Source: Leptoclinus maculatus | Lineage: Eukaryota; Chordata; Actinopteri; Perciformes; Stichaeidae | DNA: 64,000 nucleotides | Direction: 5' to 3' | Assembly: GCA_032191485.1 (NCBI GenBank) | Contig: JAVDOI010000008.1 | Span: 4,541,799-4,605,798 of the forward strand | In this document: piece by piece, positions 47,451-60,800 of the stretch | Numbering within the stretch: the stretch's first letter is position 1 | How the letters are laid out: each line of letters begins with the position of its first letter | Notes under the pieces: generated by a model | The model's input: the letters and a program-made list of their open reading frames with translations, nothing else | Databases searched by the model: none | Told to the model about the DNA's origin: nothing | Program-made: the position numbers and the translations under genes

Positions 47451-48808
47451 CTCTTGTCAGAAAGGGACATTTCAGGTGAGATGTGTTTGTATTTGTTTTT
47501 GAGCGCTGCCTACGATGACTTTGTTGTCCCCGGAATACATCTGAGGGATTTTTGAAGCAAACTCCCATTTCATCCAAAGGTGGAAGCAGGTGCTTTTACA
47601 ATATAGGATAAGGAGACTGAACCTGTCCTTTGACTGTTTGTTGTCACTGGAGAAGACAAAGAAAAGCTGGCTTGTATCTTTATTATCTGCTATATGTGCT
47701 CTGGCATTTTCCTTTCCTCATTTTAGAAATATTGTTTGTCAAAGAACATCCATTTTATTCTCCTTTCAAAGGTTATGTCTTGTGTTTATCCATATCACCT
47801 TTACTTTGCTGTACCGAGAAAATGCAAAAATCATATAGCCTGTTATCAGTGTAATTGAAATAGTTTAAATGTTTTAAACATAATAAATCTTGGGTGCTTT
47901 TGAATCAATATAACAACGTCAATAAGTTTCCTCCTGTTGTGTTACTTTCACGTGCGTTTCCAAAGAGGTGCAGGACTTTTGTATTGCAGTGAAAATCAAA
48001 GCCACAGAGAGAAACATGTGACGGGAGCAAAAAAAAAATGTCTCCAAAGTGTTTTGGGGTTCAGACGGTTAAATCTGACCAGAAACTGGACTGTCATCCA
48101 CGACCACTGAGGCGGAAATCCAGGAGTTTGATCTCAGCTCTCGCTTGTCTCTTCCTCCGGACTTCATGATTTTAACCCTTATTTTATGTTTTTTCTCTCT
48201 TTTTATTGCATTGCTTTACAATCAGACATCCACACCAGGGCGTGGCTCAAAACTACAGCGTTTTAGAAGTGGACACTAGAACAGCTGCATACCTAATAGT
48301 GGTCCATAAAGGCAGTTTTTAAAGGAGGGGTTTCATGCACGCAAACTTCACCATGTCTCTCCTTTTTTTCCCTCTTTAACACTACAGGGGGCTCAAATTC
48401 CTCCAGGAACTACGAGGCCTTGTTGGCAGTGCCAGGGCGCCACACTGGGTATGCCCAGTGCGGGACACAGGCAACGGGCAACACGCCAACCCGAGCTGAG
48501 CCTCCAAGCTGCCTCTACTCCTCTCACTGCTGTGGCGGTATGATGAAAGAAATACATTTACATTAATCATGTCTCCCTGCTTCTCCAAGGACTCTCTCTT
48601 TCCGTTGTCCCTCTCTCCATAAATAAAAGAACACCCAAGACATTGTTAATTAGGCGTAGTGAACAGATTCGACAATAGCTATTTTGGAGGAAACTAGTAC
48701 AAACGGTACAGCTTTAATGGTCCACTGTTACAGTAGCAGCAGCAGTGGTGCTGTGTGTTGTTTTCAGGTCAGACGTTATAGACAAAATATAGCTTTAAAT
48801 GCATTACT
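47449..48808. other. Intergenic, nothing recognised
   Basis: No domain-bearing frame. The stretch 48385-48545 is GC-rich and repeat-like but I could not assign it. Confidence 0.45.
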
Positions 48809-49085
48809 AGGGCTGCAGCTAAATATTATATTCAACAATGATTACAGAGTCAATCTTTTTCTGGATTAATTGAATAATTGTTTGGTTTACAAAACATCAG
48901 ATTCAATTCAAATTGATTTTTATGGCAAAAACTGCTCTTCGACTACCAGTTGTGTCATTGAATAATTTGATCATAGCCTAAAATCAATACATTTCCCAGA
49001 AGCCAAAGTGTATATATATATTGAAATAGCTTGTTTTGTACAACCAACAGTCCAAAACCCCCAAATCCTTCATTTTACAATAATA
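48809..49085 (+). repeat. Diverged teleost repeat ('gggctgcagctaa...' type)
   Basis: It starts 'agggctgcagctaaatatta', continues with 'gattaattgaataattg' and 'tttggtttacaaaacatcag', and later 'caacagtccaaaaccc'. This follows the order of a very common fish repeat recalled as 'gggctgcaactaacgattat'. Related fragments lie at 54941-55090 and 55540-55712. Confidence 0.6.
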
Positions 49086-49184
49086 CAAGAAAGATAGTAG
49101 TACTACTAGTATGTTAACAGATCTAGTAGTATACTGTTTTTTCTAATTGTTCCCTCTTTACACTCCAGCTGTTACAATATGTTT

Positions 49185-49790
49185 AGAGGCAAGGCAAGTT
49201 TATTTGTACAGCACATTTCAACAACAAGGTAACTCAAAGTGCTTCATATAAAACCATTAAAAGCATCAAAACATAAGGCAAAAGAAAAGGAGATTTAGAA
49301 ACAATTAAGAACATTCATTGAAACATTAAAAACAGTCATTAAAACACTAAAAAGCAGTGTAAGAAATAAAATGCATTAGTAAAATGCAGGAAATTGATTA
49401 ATACCCTTGAATCTGGTTCAATTAAAGGCAGCAAACAGAAAAGTCTTCACTCTTGATTTAAAGGAGCCGAGGGTCTCAGCAGACCTGCAGCTTTCTGTGA
49501 CTTTGTTCCAGATATGTGGAGCAGAAACACTGAACGCTGCTTCTCCATGTTTAGTTCTGACTCTGGGAACAGAGAGCAGACCGGTCCCAGACGACCTGAG
49601 GGGTCGGGATGGTTCATAAGGTAGCAGCAGATCAGAGATGTATTTTGTCCCTAAACCATTCAGTGCTTTATAAACCAACAGCAGGATTTTAAAGGTAATT
49701 CTTTGTTGGCCAGGAAGCCAGTGTAAAGACCTCACAACTGGAAATAAATTAAATGTAATAGCAGTGGACCGATACAACCTGCTCATCTGC
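49185..49790 (-). mobile_element. 5'-truncated L2/CR1-like LINE 3' end with part of ORF2
   Basis: On the - strand, 49786-49418 is open and encodes the ORF2 C-terminus typical of fish L2-type LINEs: 'VRSLHWLPGQQRITFKILLL', 'YISDLLLPYEPSRPLRSS', 'GLLSVPRVRTKHGEAAFSV' and 'WNKVTESCRSAETLGSFKSR'. It ends in a stop and a 3' tail whose + strand form is 'aggcaaggcaagtttatttg'. The reverse transcriptase catalytic region is absent, so this is an inactive 5'-truncated copy. The frame is uninterrupted over 122 codons, which suggests a fairly recent insertion. Confidence 0.9.
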
Positions 49791-51984
49791 TTTGTTGCTT
49801 TTGCTATTTAATATACTGTATTAATTAGAGCTACCAAATGACTGGAGTGTGCCTCCATTTCACACACGGACATGGTGAGCTGAGGATTCTCGTAGGAACT
49901 ATCAGCACTGTAAAACACAGCAACATCATTAACTTATCTTGGGCATCCGCAAAACAGGCATTATAGGTTTTTTAATGTTAACATAATCATCTGATCGTTA
50001 TCATAACAGCCTGAGTGTAACAGGGAGTTTATCCTACTCCAGATCTGAAATCACAGCTGCGGTTTGATTACTTTCCATGATTTTTAAACTTATTATAGCT
50101 GATCTCTGGATTTGCATGGCTGCAGCACACTATACAGCTGGTAATAGGGGAGGATGGAGCTCATGTTGCTTTGTTTTTGGTTTTACTTAACAAATTTGCA
50201 TTGTTTTTGCGTCTCTTTAATCCTGTAAGTCTCTGCACGAGTGTTCATGCAGAGACTTTTAGGATTAAATTAAACATTTTAGGATTAGTGCAAAAATAAC
50301 ACCCCAAATCTATCCCATTTCTCATTCTTTGATTCATATTTAGTGGTCAATTGGCAAAATGACAATAGTTTGGAACATACGGGTATATGGATGGACATAT
50401 ATTGTTAGGTGGATGATGCTGAAGAAGCGGTTGTAGATGTTGGACTGTTGGTTGGACACCTTGGCACCTTAGATATAAGTTGTTTGGCCTAAATGTATTA
50501 ATTTATCGTGAATATAATTGGCAGATAAAACAACAATGAGTTATTTTTGATAGTTTTTTTTGCCATAAAAGCTGGTCATCACTTGAACCGTTATAATTGA
50601 CTGAATTCAAAATGACCAAAGCGGTTTTCTGACAAAAAGGAAACTAAAGTTTAATCCTTTCAAGACAAGGAGAGAGTGTCTGATAATCAGACCTTGAACA
50701 CAATATATATTTAAAACTGGAGGGTATGAAAGACCTTCAAACCCGGCAGTAAATTGCAAGTCGACATTTATAGCAATATTGAAGTGGTATCCTAATCTTA
50801 GCCAAACTCCTTCTTCTAAAGCAGATGGTAATTATCAGAATCAGACTGCAGTTGAGTGACGACTTGGCTCTGTTAGTCTCCACACTGGATGCGATTGAAG
50901 TCCTCCGGTATGTTTAAAACATGTTTTAAATTAGAGTGACAGGCGGCCAGCCGGCTGCTTCTTTTAAAACAAATGTTACCCTCACAAACAGGGTTTATAA
51001 CTCTACATATACTGACCTATCCTGTTAGATTACTGTGTAAATGTCCTGCTGTTTCTCTCAATATGCAGTTTGCAGTCTTTTGGATCCATTACAGGAACAA
51101 TGACATCATTTTGGATTCAAACATGCAATTTGAGGACAGTCGGCAGATATGTTGTCGTTGTGTGTCCCAAGAACACAACAATACTTGTCTGTGAAACGTC
51201 TACATTTAAATAGAGATTGCCATGCTGGGTGCACATGTGTGTTTGAACCATGTTTTCAACTGATTATCCAGATATAAGAGATATGCTGACTTCTAAACTG
51301 AGCTAGCTTCATAGGCAAAAGCCACACGCAAATGATCCAAACATACTTGGTATAATCACCTTTCAGTTCTCCATTATGGTTTGTAGTGCTCCAATTTGCA
51401 TTTTTCTGTTGAATTTCTCACACTTTAGCCTACATTTTGTTGATTTATCTGTGAAGTGCTTCATTAATATTCCAGGCATGCAGCTCAGAAATGGATGTGC
51501 AGTTGGACATAATATCTACAGAGACCGCCGATATCATTTTGAAATATACAAGGCAAAAACAATACACAAGTCTAATCATATTATGTGGTCTGCAGAGAGC
51601 CTGCAATGACACTTCGAGTTCATGTATTTTTTGGAGAAAGGCAAAAACATTATTGTTTATTCTGAATCAGAAAATAAAATAATTTTGATGACTATCAGCC
51701 CACGCTCACATCTTGCTAATTGTCCATGAAGTCATTTCCATAAATAATAGCTCCTGTTTACCACAGAGGCCCCCATCTGTCACACAGGAGTAATCAAATG
51801 AGCACAGTGACTTTGAGTAATGGCACACACGTACTCGTATTGGAATACTCCACCACGAAGCAAACGAAGTGCAGTCCTGCAGCTCATAACACACTCATCA
51901 TTTCAACAGTTCAAATATTCCCTTCAGCTCAGGCTCATAGTGAACATCAAAGTAGAAAAATACGACTTTTGGCCTATCGGTGCT
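49791..51984. other. Intergenic, nothing recognised
   Basis: AT-rich sequence with short frames only and no homology that I recognise. Confidence 0.45.
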
Positions 51985-52140
51985 TTAGGGATGGCAGTAT
52001 TGGTTTGTTGGTACCCTACTTTGGTCCAGACTGAAATACCTTTAACTATTTGATAAATTGCCGTGAAAGTTAATAAAATGCATTCATGGTTTTCAGAAAA
52101 TGAAGTCTGCTGACTTTGGTAATCCCCTGATTTTATTTTT
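51985..52140 (+). repeat. Fragment related to the 8890-9262 repeat
   Basis: 'actttggtccagactgaaat', 'actatttgataaattgccgt' and 'gactttggtaatcccctgat' share the order of the common fish repeat at the contig junction (8890-9262 and 16870-17235). Confidence 0.5.
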
Positions 52141-54940
52141 TTTGTTTTTCAAAAGCAAAGGCATAAGCATGGTATAGACATTAAGGGGGCCCAAATGAGA
52201 TCCCGCCCCCAGAATTAAAGACAATAAATCTATCCTATTCATGTAGAAACATTCCCACATTTAGAAAATAGTTTTGAAGACTACATTGCCCATTTAAATT
52301 AAGATTTAAAGTTTAAAGTTTTAGATTGGCTCTCTGTTTACTGACTTTAAACACATCTTCCAGTTACAATTATGCATTTTCCAGAAGTAGCATTTCAAAA
52401 TTAAAGCCCTTCAAAATCTCATTCATGAGACAATTTGTCTAATTCCAGATAAGATTTTAGAGGAAATGGTGCATAGTTACAAAATCATTTCACTACAGGT
52501 TAATAGCAGACCGTTTAGGTGATCGTGGTTATTACCCCCTTACCTAACCCTAACTCGAATTTCAAAACTTTCAAAGATGTCAAAATTTCCAGATACATAT
52601 TTAATGAACACTTATTGATCGGGACAGCCCTATTCTTGACAGATTCTGCTTTCTTTTATGGGTTGCTTTGAAGAAAAATAATGAAAAGGTTTAACAGAAT
52701 GACTACCCTTCATTTCTATTTCAAAACAAAGTAATTGGATGTTAGCTGCTGCCCTGTTAAAAGTGTTGGGCATCAGCTGACATGAACTAGCATGACTAAC
52801 TAACATCCTAGATTTCAACTAGCACTGATTAAACAGACCTAGACCAACAAAGCACGGCAGAATGCTTAGATGAATATACCAATATTCTGCAGAAGTCCTG
52901 CTAACACAGCCAATTAAGCAATTATATGCTCCATTTGACTGCTGACCATGATGTCCCCCACTGTTTTCTGCTTCAGTACCCACTGTGTGTCTCTAATCTT
53001 TTCAGAGCGTTTGATTTAATATTGGTCTACCGGCAAATGCTTGTTCTCAATTTTGCAAAAAGACCTCCGTAAATGTTGAGATAATGGCCTCATAATTTGA
53101 ACTTCTTCAGGCTGAAGAAAAACATTTCAAAAGGACGACAGTTAAGAAAAATCTTAAGTGTTCCGAGTGACTGAAAACCTAATTAAGAACTGTAATTAAA
53201 TTAAACCCTGATTCAATTTAACTCCAGTGTTCTATTTACAATAGCGGTTGATGTTACCCTTAAATTAAGTTGAATTAAAGATTACTGCATCCAAATTGAA
53301 CAGATAAACTTGTACAGAAGTGGTGTGCGAGTTCTTTAATATTAACAGATTAGAATGTCAGCAAATGTTTGACTCCTCGCCATTAGTCTTTACATCTATT
53401 TACATAATGTTTGCCATTTCAGCTGAGCTTGTGTTTTCATGTATTACACTCTGGGCTACTCGGCTCACAGTGTGCACGGTTTTGTTGGTGGGGTCCATTG
53501 GGTTTCATGACATGCCGCTGTTAACTGCCTAATGGAGCTAAAGTTGCGTTTTTTTACTTTTGATGAGATGCTGCCTCGGAGACACGTAATTATATCTTGA
53601 TAAACAAATTCTAATGCTGTTCCCAGGTGATAGGCATTCAGCAATTTAACTAATGAAGCGACTCAGTTATGTGTAACTACATAGCAAGTAGCTCTTAGGT
53701 AGAGTTGGCTTCACCTGCGATGCATCTTGAAAGGGATGTTTAACTGTAATTATTTTAATGATATAATGATTATTATAACAGAAATAATAATCATTGTACA
53801 TTTGAAAATCCTCAACAAATTTCACAAGTTTTGTTTGAATTGAATCAGGTGTTTGAATAACAGCACAATAAATATATATAATCAAAAATATTATTTTTAA
53901 ATTAGTTATTAGTCAACTTAATAATGAGAATATTGAAATGACAAGAAAACTGATCACATTTCCAGTGTTTCCACTCAGGGTTTTTTAATGCACACATTAA
54001 AAATGTGCATTAAAAACAGGTGGATGAAATGCAGTCATTGTGTCTACAAATAGCCAGCTAACATTGTAATAAGGACATGTTTTCTTTGACCATTTATCTG
54101 GCCTACGCTCACTTGTTACACAGAGTATTGCTTAATATCTCTGTTATTTGTCACAACCCAAATCAGGGTCATGTGATGAACAAAAGTGTGTGATGAGCAG
54201 GAAGCAGACGTGCCATTGTGGTCAGAATCCCGTCTGAACATGTGGATAAACAGTGTGGCAGTTTGGTCAACTGGAAGACAAAAAAAGGGTAGATGGGGCA
54301 GTTGAGGTGAAAGTTAAAGTTTGCGAGATAGTATTGTCTTCATAGCTGTTGCAGATTGATGGCAGCTTTAACCTTGAAAACGTCATCCATCAACTGTGAT
54401 ACTGTGGAGATTGCTGCCTTGTGAGTACTGGCTCAGAAGAAAGAGTTAAGGCAACAACCCTCCTCCAACACAATAATGATAGAGTCCTAACGTACCGAGA
54501 TGAAAAAATGATCAAGAATGAAGGATTGAGTCTACGCTGCACTGTAATCATCCCAAAGGGTGTTTACCTTCAGACCAAGGATCAATGCTTCAACTCCCAC
54601 AGGTGTGTGTAAGGATTAAATGATGATTAATGGTGTCGTTTAAAACCATCAGTGGCCTAGTGCAGGACTGGGTTTCCTCCTTTGGTACATTCCTTAATGA
54701 ATTATCTCCTTACTCGCGCCTCTCATGTTTCCTTTCCTTTGTCACCGTCTGTATTTCACCGATTTGTCCCCTGTGGCTGTTTGAATAACTGGATATTATT
54801 AAAAGTTAGTAACTTGACCCATAACATCTTATGAGAATTCTTCCTAAAAGTATTCACCGAAAGAAGTGAGGAAATAGTTACTTATTAGTATAGTTGCTGG
54901 TTGGCTGGTTGTTTTGTTGGTTGCTGCTTAGTTATTACAA
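52141..54940. other. Intergenic, nothing recognised
   Basis: AT-rich sequence without a recognisable gene. The short frames at 53320-53532 and 54421-54612 lack any known domain. Confidence 0.45.
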
Positions 54941-55090
54941 CTAACATAATTATCAATTAATCAGCCGATTATTTTCTTGATCAACGGTTTGTTTTATAAA
55001 ATGTCATTACAGTGGAAACTGTTGCTAATATAGGAAACTCTTTGAGCAGCTATCTCGCTAAAGAACTTGTAATGCACATACTGCATGGTA
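54941..55090 (+). repeat. Fragment of the 'ggctgcaactaa' type repeat
   Basis: 'caactaacataattatcaat' followed by 'taatcagccgattattttct' and 'ttgttttataaaatgtcat' fits the same family as 48809-49085. Confidence 0.55.
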
Positions 55091-55539
55091 AGAATAAAAA
55101 AAATGCAGCAATACCTGGGTAATCTACAATCAGATAGTTATTAAAAAAGCTCTGATTTCCTGACTTCTATGAAAACATGAAGCTCAAAGAGTGAAGAGAA
55201 ATGGCCCACACCAAAACTTCAGCATCAAGGGAGGAGATGAAAAAGGCTCATTTCTTGCTACTTCTCATCTTTTTGCTCCCTCATACTCCCTACATCATAG
55301 TGGACTCTTTTACCGTTATATTAAATCAATGTGCTGTCCTCTTTGTGTATTTTTCATATCTCTGTCACTGAGGTTACACATACTGAACAGAAATTAGGTG
55401 CTTTGTAAATAATATATATAGATTTTTGAATAGAATAATAGTGTACAAAACATTGGAAAATTGGGAAAAATGCTCATCATAACTTCCTACAGCCCAATAT
55501 GATGCCTTTTAAATTACTTGTTTGTCTGAAAAACATTCC

Positions 55540-55712
55540 AAAACCCAAAGATATTAAATGTATAATGATGTAAGACAGAATTAAGTTAGAAGTCTTCACA
55601 TTTCAGGAAGCCGGAATCAGCAAATTATGGCATCAATTATCAAAATAGTTAGTCTGTCGACTAACTTAGTGATTAATTGATTAAACAATAAATTGTTGCA
55701 GCTCTAACAGAA
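55540..55712 (-). repeat. Inverted fragment of the same repeat family
   Basis: On the - strand it starts 'gttagagctgcaacaattta' followed by 'ttgtttaatcaattaatcac', matching the start of that repeat type. On the + strand it includes 'ccaaaacccaaagatattaa'. Confidence 0.6.
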
Positions 55713-57589
55713 ACAATAACCACAGGCTTGAATCCACCTGAGGCTACAACAGCATGCCTTCACATTTGACAGAAGGTAGGCGGTCGCAGTCAAGGCTGCT
55801 TCGATATTGCATTTGACAGATCAGGTGCATTCATATTTTAGAGACAGTGCATTATGTAAAAAAATCAATGGAAAGATGTAGAGTATTGTATGAGTATTAC
55901 ACTAACCCAAGGGATCCCCATGTGCCACACGCTGAGGTGAAGACGCATCTGCTCGAGTTAGAAATGCTTCAACTGGAGCAAACAATGGACGCCTATTCTG
56001 AACCTGTAGGAGAGTCTATATGTTAATCTGTTAGAGTTTCTGGTTCATTTGGAATTTATCGAAGGCTATCAGACTTACAGACGTATCAAACGATCAGCTT
56101 TTACAAATACAGCGGTCAATGCATGTTGATAACCAACTACCGCTGTCCAGTGTAGTTTGTGCTTTGACTATTTGTAGCAAATAATCACATTATTATTCAG
56201 CGGTCAAACTCTCGTGAAATGAAGCAAGAACCATTTTTTTTGCGAACGACGGGCCTCAGCAGAATGTCCGTGTTGACATTAAAATGCAATCGGCAGCGAG
56301 TCTGCTGGTGTAATTAGCAACGTACGCTGTCATAACAGATGGATTGCGAATGCCTGCCGGAGACGATGTATCTGCAGATTAATGTATCTGCTCCTCTGAT
56401 AGTTAATGTTTGTTTGCTTTGCAGGAACAGCCTCAAAGATTTAAGACACCTGATGAGAACAGGGATGGTACAAGCTCAGTCTGCTGTTGTTGTTGTTGTT
56501 GTTGTTGTGGTATCCCCCTTTTCTTCCCCCAAAATCCAACTGTCAATAAAGGTGGAAGCAACTTCAATGTGTATAAACTTCCAAGGTAAAAACTTGAATA
56601 CTAGCACTACTTTACTAATATACATGGTACAACTCAGGCAGAATTGAATATGTATTCATATCAATTACTATAGCAATGCTAACATATATTAAAGCTATTT
56701 CTTTGGCTTTGATTACACCTTCTTTGGTAAACGCCGCATAATAGATTTTCAATATTTTAAAGTCCAGCAACATTTGTAACTTTGTCTCCACCACAACCAT
56801 CCATTCTAATAAACAAGAGGGCATTTCTATATCCGATCACTTTGAACAAAGTTCACTCATCTCTCTTTGCTTATGACAGGAGGTGCAGAAGCTGTACTTG
56901 AGCAGCGAGGGCTTGGATAGCAGCAGATGAGCTGCCAATTCCATTAAAAAGCCGCATCACCAGGTGTTTGCAGTGTCATTCAGAATTCAGAGGGTACACA
57001 GTCAGCAGTGACATCTCAACAGAAGACAGCTTGTCAGATTAAAAACGGCATTCCTTTCAATTAAGAGGCGAATAAAGAACGTGTGATTAAGTGGTGGAGT
57101 CTCTGTGAGTAATGTCCCGACATGGACTTGAAGCACTACGCAGGACTTAATCATATTTTTGAGTGCTTATCTCAGGTGTACCCTTCATTCTTCCCACTGT
57201 CAATAAATACAATCAATTGTGTTAGACTGTGTCTCACAGCAAGCTGACACCGTAGTCAGTTGAATGTCATAACCTTATGAGATATACGGTAGATAAGGAA
57301 AACTATTTTATGTTTTTTTGGTCTTTGAAGTATGTATCTAGTGAACATTTTCTCTCCGTCTGCTTTGTTGCATCTTTCCGAGTTTGTGATCAACCGTGTC
57401 TCACAGAAGGGAATTTCAACAATGGAAATCGATTGAGGTATTCCACGATTAAGTTCATTTCAGTTCTCCTAATGCCGCTTAGGGAGCGAGGAGGAGATTC
57501 AAGTCAGAGAAGTGAGGATACAAATCGTCAGGGCCGGGTAATAATGTCAAGATATTAATAAGAGCGAGTTGCACTATAGTGTAATTTAT
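55713..57589. other. Intergenic, mainly unique sequence
   Basis: It contains a (TGT)n tract at 56484-56508 encoding an artefactual Val run. No gene recognised. Confidence 0.45.
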
Positions 57590-57617
57590 ACATTATAGTA
57601 ATAGTTTACTATAATGT
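57590..57617. repeat. Perfect 12-bp inverted repeat
   Basis: 'acattatagtaa' is separated by 4 bases from its exact reverse complement 'ttactataatgt'. It is a potential stem-loop or cruciform in AT-rich sequence, with no gene context to suggest a terminator. Confidence 0.85.
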
Positions 57618-57734
57618 AAAGTTTTTATTTACTTTATGCACTGCAAGTTTTTGAGTTTCCCTCCTCTTATGTTAGCTGATCCTATTCTATTAATAATACA
57701 TCAGATTGTATTTGTTGATTATATTTATGTGTGA

Positions 57735-57848
57735 ATTGTGTCGGATTAGAAGTATAAAGCAGCAGAAAATTAAAAAAACTAAAGTAAAAGTGCCTCAAAA
57801 TTTAACTTAAATTCAGTACTTAAGTAAGTGTACTTTTCACCACTGCCA
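57735..57848 (-). repeat. Teleost interspersed repeat fragment ('caagtaaaagtac' type)
   Basis: 'aaagtaaaagtgcctcaaaa', 'cagtacttaagtaagtgtac' and 'ttttcaccactgcca' match, from memory, a very frequent fish repeat ending in 'ttccaccactg'. An AT microsatellite follows at about 57863-57884. Strand is a guess. Confidence 0.55.
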
Positions 57849-57884
57849 TTGAATATATACACATATATATATATATATATATAT

Positions 57885-60800
57885 TATCAATAACGTGTCT
57901 GTCTCTGTGTGCAGCTACAGTTCTGTGTGAAAGTACAGTTCAGAGGTTGAGGTCATTATTCATTCAGGAGTTTCAGGGGATAAGATGTTGTTTTCTCCTT
58001 TCACAGGAATGGTCTCCTCACTCTTTCATGAAGTTCATACATCAATACCCACACTGTGAGTTTGCACGTGCATGCGCACTAAAACACACGTTGGAGAATT
58101 CCACCTTTTTTTGTGCAAACACCTTTCATTTTTGCACATCAGAAACGAAAAGTAAAAGAATGTTGCCAGTGTTGCCTCCTGCAGAGCTCACTGGCAGGTT
58201 CCCCCATCATGTGCAGCTTCAAAAGGCTGCTCACAGCCTTCCATACAAGGTCATGCAACAAAATCACTGCCGGTTCATGTGGGACAGACCATCTAAGGCC
58301 ACCTGGCAAGATTAAAGAAAACTTTCTCTGCAGTCCCTGATTATTATTCATTTGTGCACCGTAGTTTGTAATTGGGTACTGATTATTAATCAAGTGTCAA
58401 GTAAATACAAAAAAATACAAAATATTAAAACTATTGGGCTTACCCTTCAAAGGTACAAACAAAAAAAACAAAACAAGACACGGCCACCTCTTGAGCTAAT
58501 CAAGGACACCCAGTTGAACAAGATATAATCAACACCAGATCCAGAGTTAATACCACCACTAAATTAAAAATGATGATCTTTCAATACAGCCCCGTTTTGG
58601 TCAACCAATGTGATTTTGAAAACAATAACATGCTTAACATCAGTTGAGGACCCTCAATGTCGTCAGTCGAAGGAGGAGAAACACACAATAACAGTTTGGC
58701 AGACTACATTGTGTCTCAAAATAACCTTACTAAACAAACACAGGTAGGCAGAGCAGCACATTACACACAGTGATTCTTCGATAAGCATAATGGATGGATG
58801 GATGGAGGAAGTTATGAAAAAGTTTGACGAGGACCCGAGGCTAAGCGACACTAAAACTGCCGCAGTTTCCAACTCATTTTGTTACTATTAAATTATTTAT
58901 ATAAATTTAATGAATCTTCATTTAATTTGATATCAAATGAAGATGCAGCAGCACTTGGATATCATTGGAATGGGATCCCAAAGAAACTAAAGTAATGCTC
59001 TATGTATCCAGGAATTATTTAGTGTGCATTGCAGCTGTAATAGATGCATCTATAAATAATGTGCAATAGATATTTGGGGCATGCTTATACATATGAATTT
59101 TTCATTTACTGAGGGATTCATCTCATTTCCAGGTATTTGTATATGCAGCATCTGATATGTTCAAATGCTGCTCTATATATATATATATGTGTCACTTTCT
59201 CATCTTCTAAATGTTATTTGTAATAGTTTAGCCTTGTGCCTCCTGCCTGTAATGTTTACTCAATGTTGTTTAATCATAATTAAAGTTTTTTAGATACTGT
59301 ATATTCAACAGTCCTGCACCCATTTCATCATTTCATTTAATTGGTTGTTGATGTGGTCTGGTGGTCCTCTCCGATTGAAGTTCAAAGGTTAGTGTATTGG
59401 CAAATTATGGTACGAACACAATCAATAGCTCCACTAATGCATTATACACTTAAAAAACAAAGTTAGATCCACTGCATCAATAATAGCATGGACAACTGTA
59501 TAACTCCAGCGTATGTTTATACTAATTTGTTGTACTTATAGAACAAAGCAAGAGGTATTAGTTAATTCCATGCTTTGATGGGATTGGAGGAGCAGTGATT
59601 ATGAGTGAGAGGCCATGGGGCCCTGGTGCACTTGCACACCGATAGATGCACAAGCGGGAGAGCGAGAAGAATATCAGTAATGCACGAAGGAGAAATCGCT
59701 GTATTTTCATGTGATTGATTAGAAATATCTGTAGGAAACAAATTTCCTCTGGGTACCTGAGTCGGTTTAAAAAAGGCTAGAGAGTCCATGTGGAATGGTG
59801 ATATAGTGAGATGCAAAAAAAAAATGGACACACTGACACATCGAAAGCCTGGCAAATATAGACTAATCACAGAGGCAGGGCCCACAGCTCTATCCTTCAT
59901 CCTATTACTCATAAACCTCTCACTTCCCCCCCCAGCTGTCATGCTTGCCACAGATAATGAGGAAGCCAAACATTTTTTCTCTCTGCTTTATGAGTCTGTA
60001 AAGTAGATGCTGTTTTTCAGACGCTTTCTGCTGTTTTCCTCCCAAAAAAAAGCTGCTCTGATTATCTTTGGAGTTGTAATGAGTTGGATACATTTAATAA
60101 ATAGGACCTTGCCAAATGAGCCTTTGGCCAAACATGCAAACATGATTCATTACTTTTGCATAACTTTGATGCGCTGATTAAACTCTGTGCGCGATGGAGA
60201 CAAACATCAAACAACAGCGACTGTGAGATATTTTTAAAAATCTGAAATCAGACAGAACATTGTCATAGTTTATGCTCTATTGCTCGAGAACAACTCCATT
60301 ATTTGTTCCATGTGAGGGCGGTGTTAAGTGGGAGGTGAGTTAGTCTGTGAGAAACAGCAGGGTTTCTGGATGATATTTTGTCCCTGCCAACGCCATCTGC
60401 ACCGTTGGAACAGCTCTTCCCTTTTTTAAGCAGTCGGATCAGTCGCTACATCTGTTTGCGAATTCTCTCACACTGTTGACACGACTCACGTCACGTGTGT
60501 GTTGTGTGTGTGTGTTTCTCTTCTTCTATCTTTGCAATGACCATTTTGAGTTTTACACTTCCAAGATGAGGGCATCTGTGCGACATATGAGGTCAATATG
60601 ACGGGTCGTCCCCATTAGGGGACTTAGATTTATGGTTGAAATTTGATTTATGATAAGGGCTAGCATGTAGTGCTGAGCCAATTTGTTAAGAAACAATTAT
60701 TTATTGCTATATTAATCAAGGGCAAGCAGCTGCATGCACTGATGTTGCACTTGTTGAACTGCCTGGAGTGCTTTGATGAGACCTTCACAGGGCAGCTCAT

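Noticed and set aside
57590..57617. Stem-loop as a transcription terminator
   Set aside because: Intrinsic terminators of this kind are bacterial. Here the palindrome is AT-rich sequence in an intergenic vertebrate region.
59562..59969. 135-codon minus-strand frame, the longest in the distal region
   Set aside because: No recognisable domain or conserved motif, and single-frame openness of this length is expected by chance in 64 kb.
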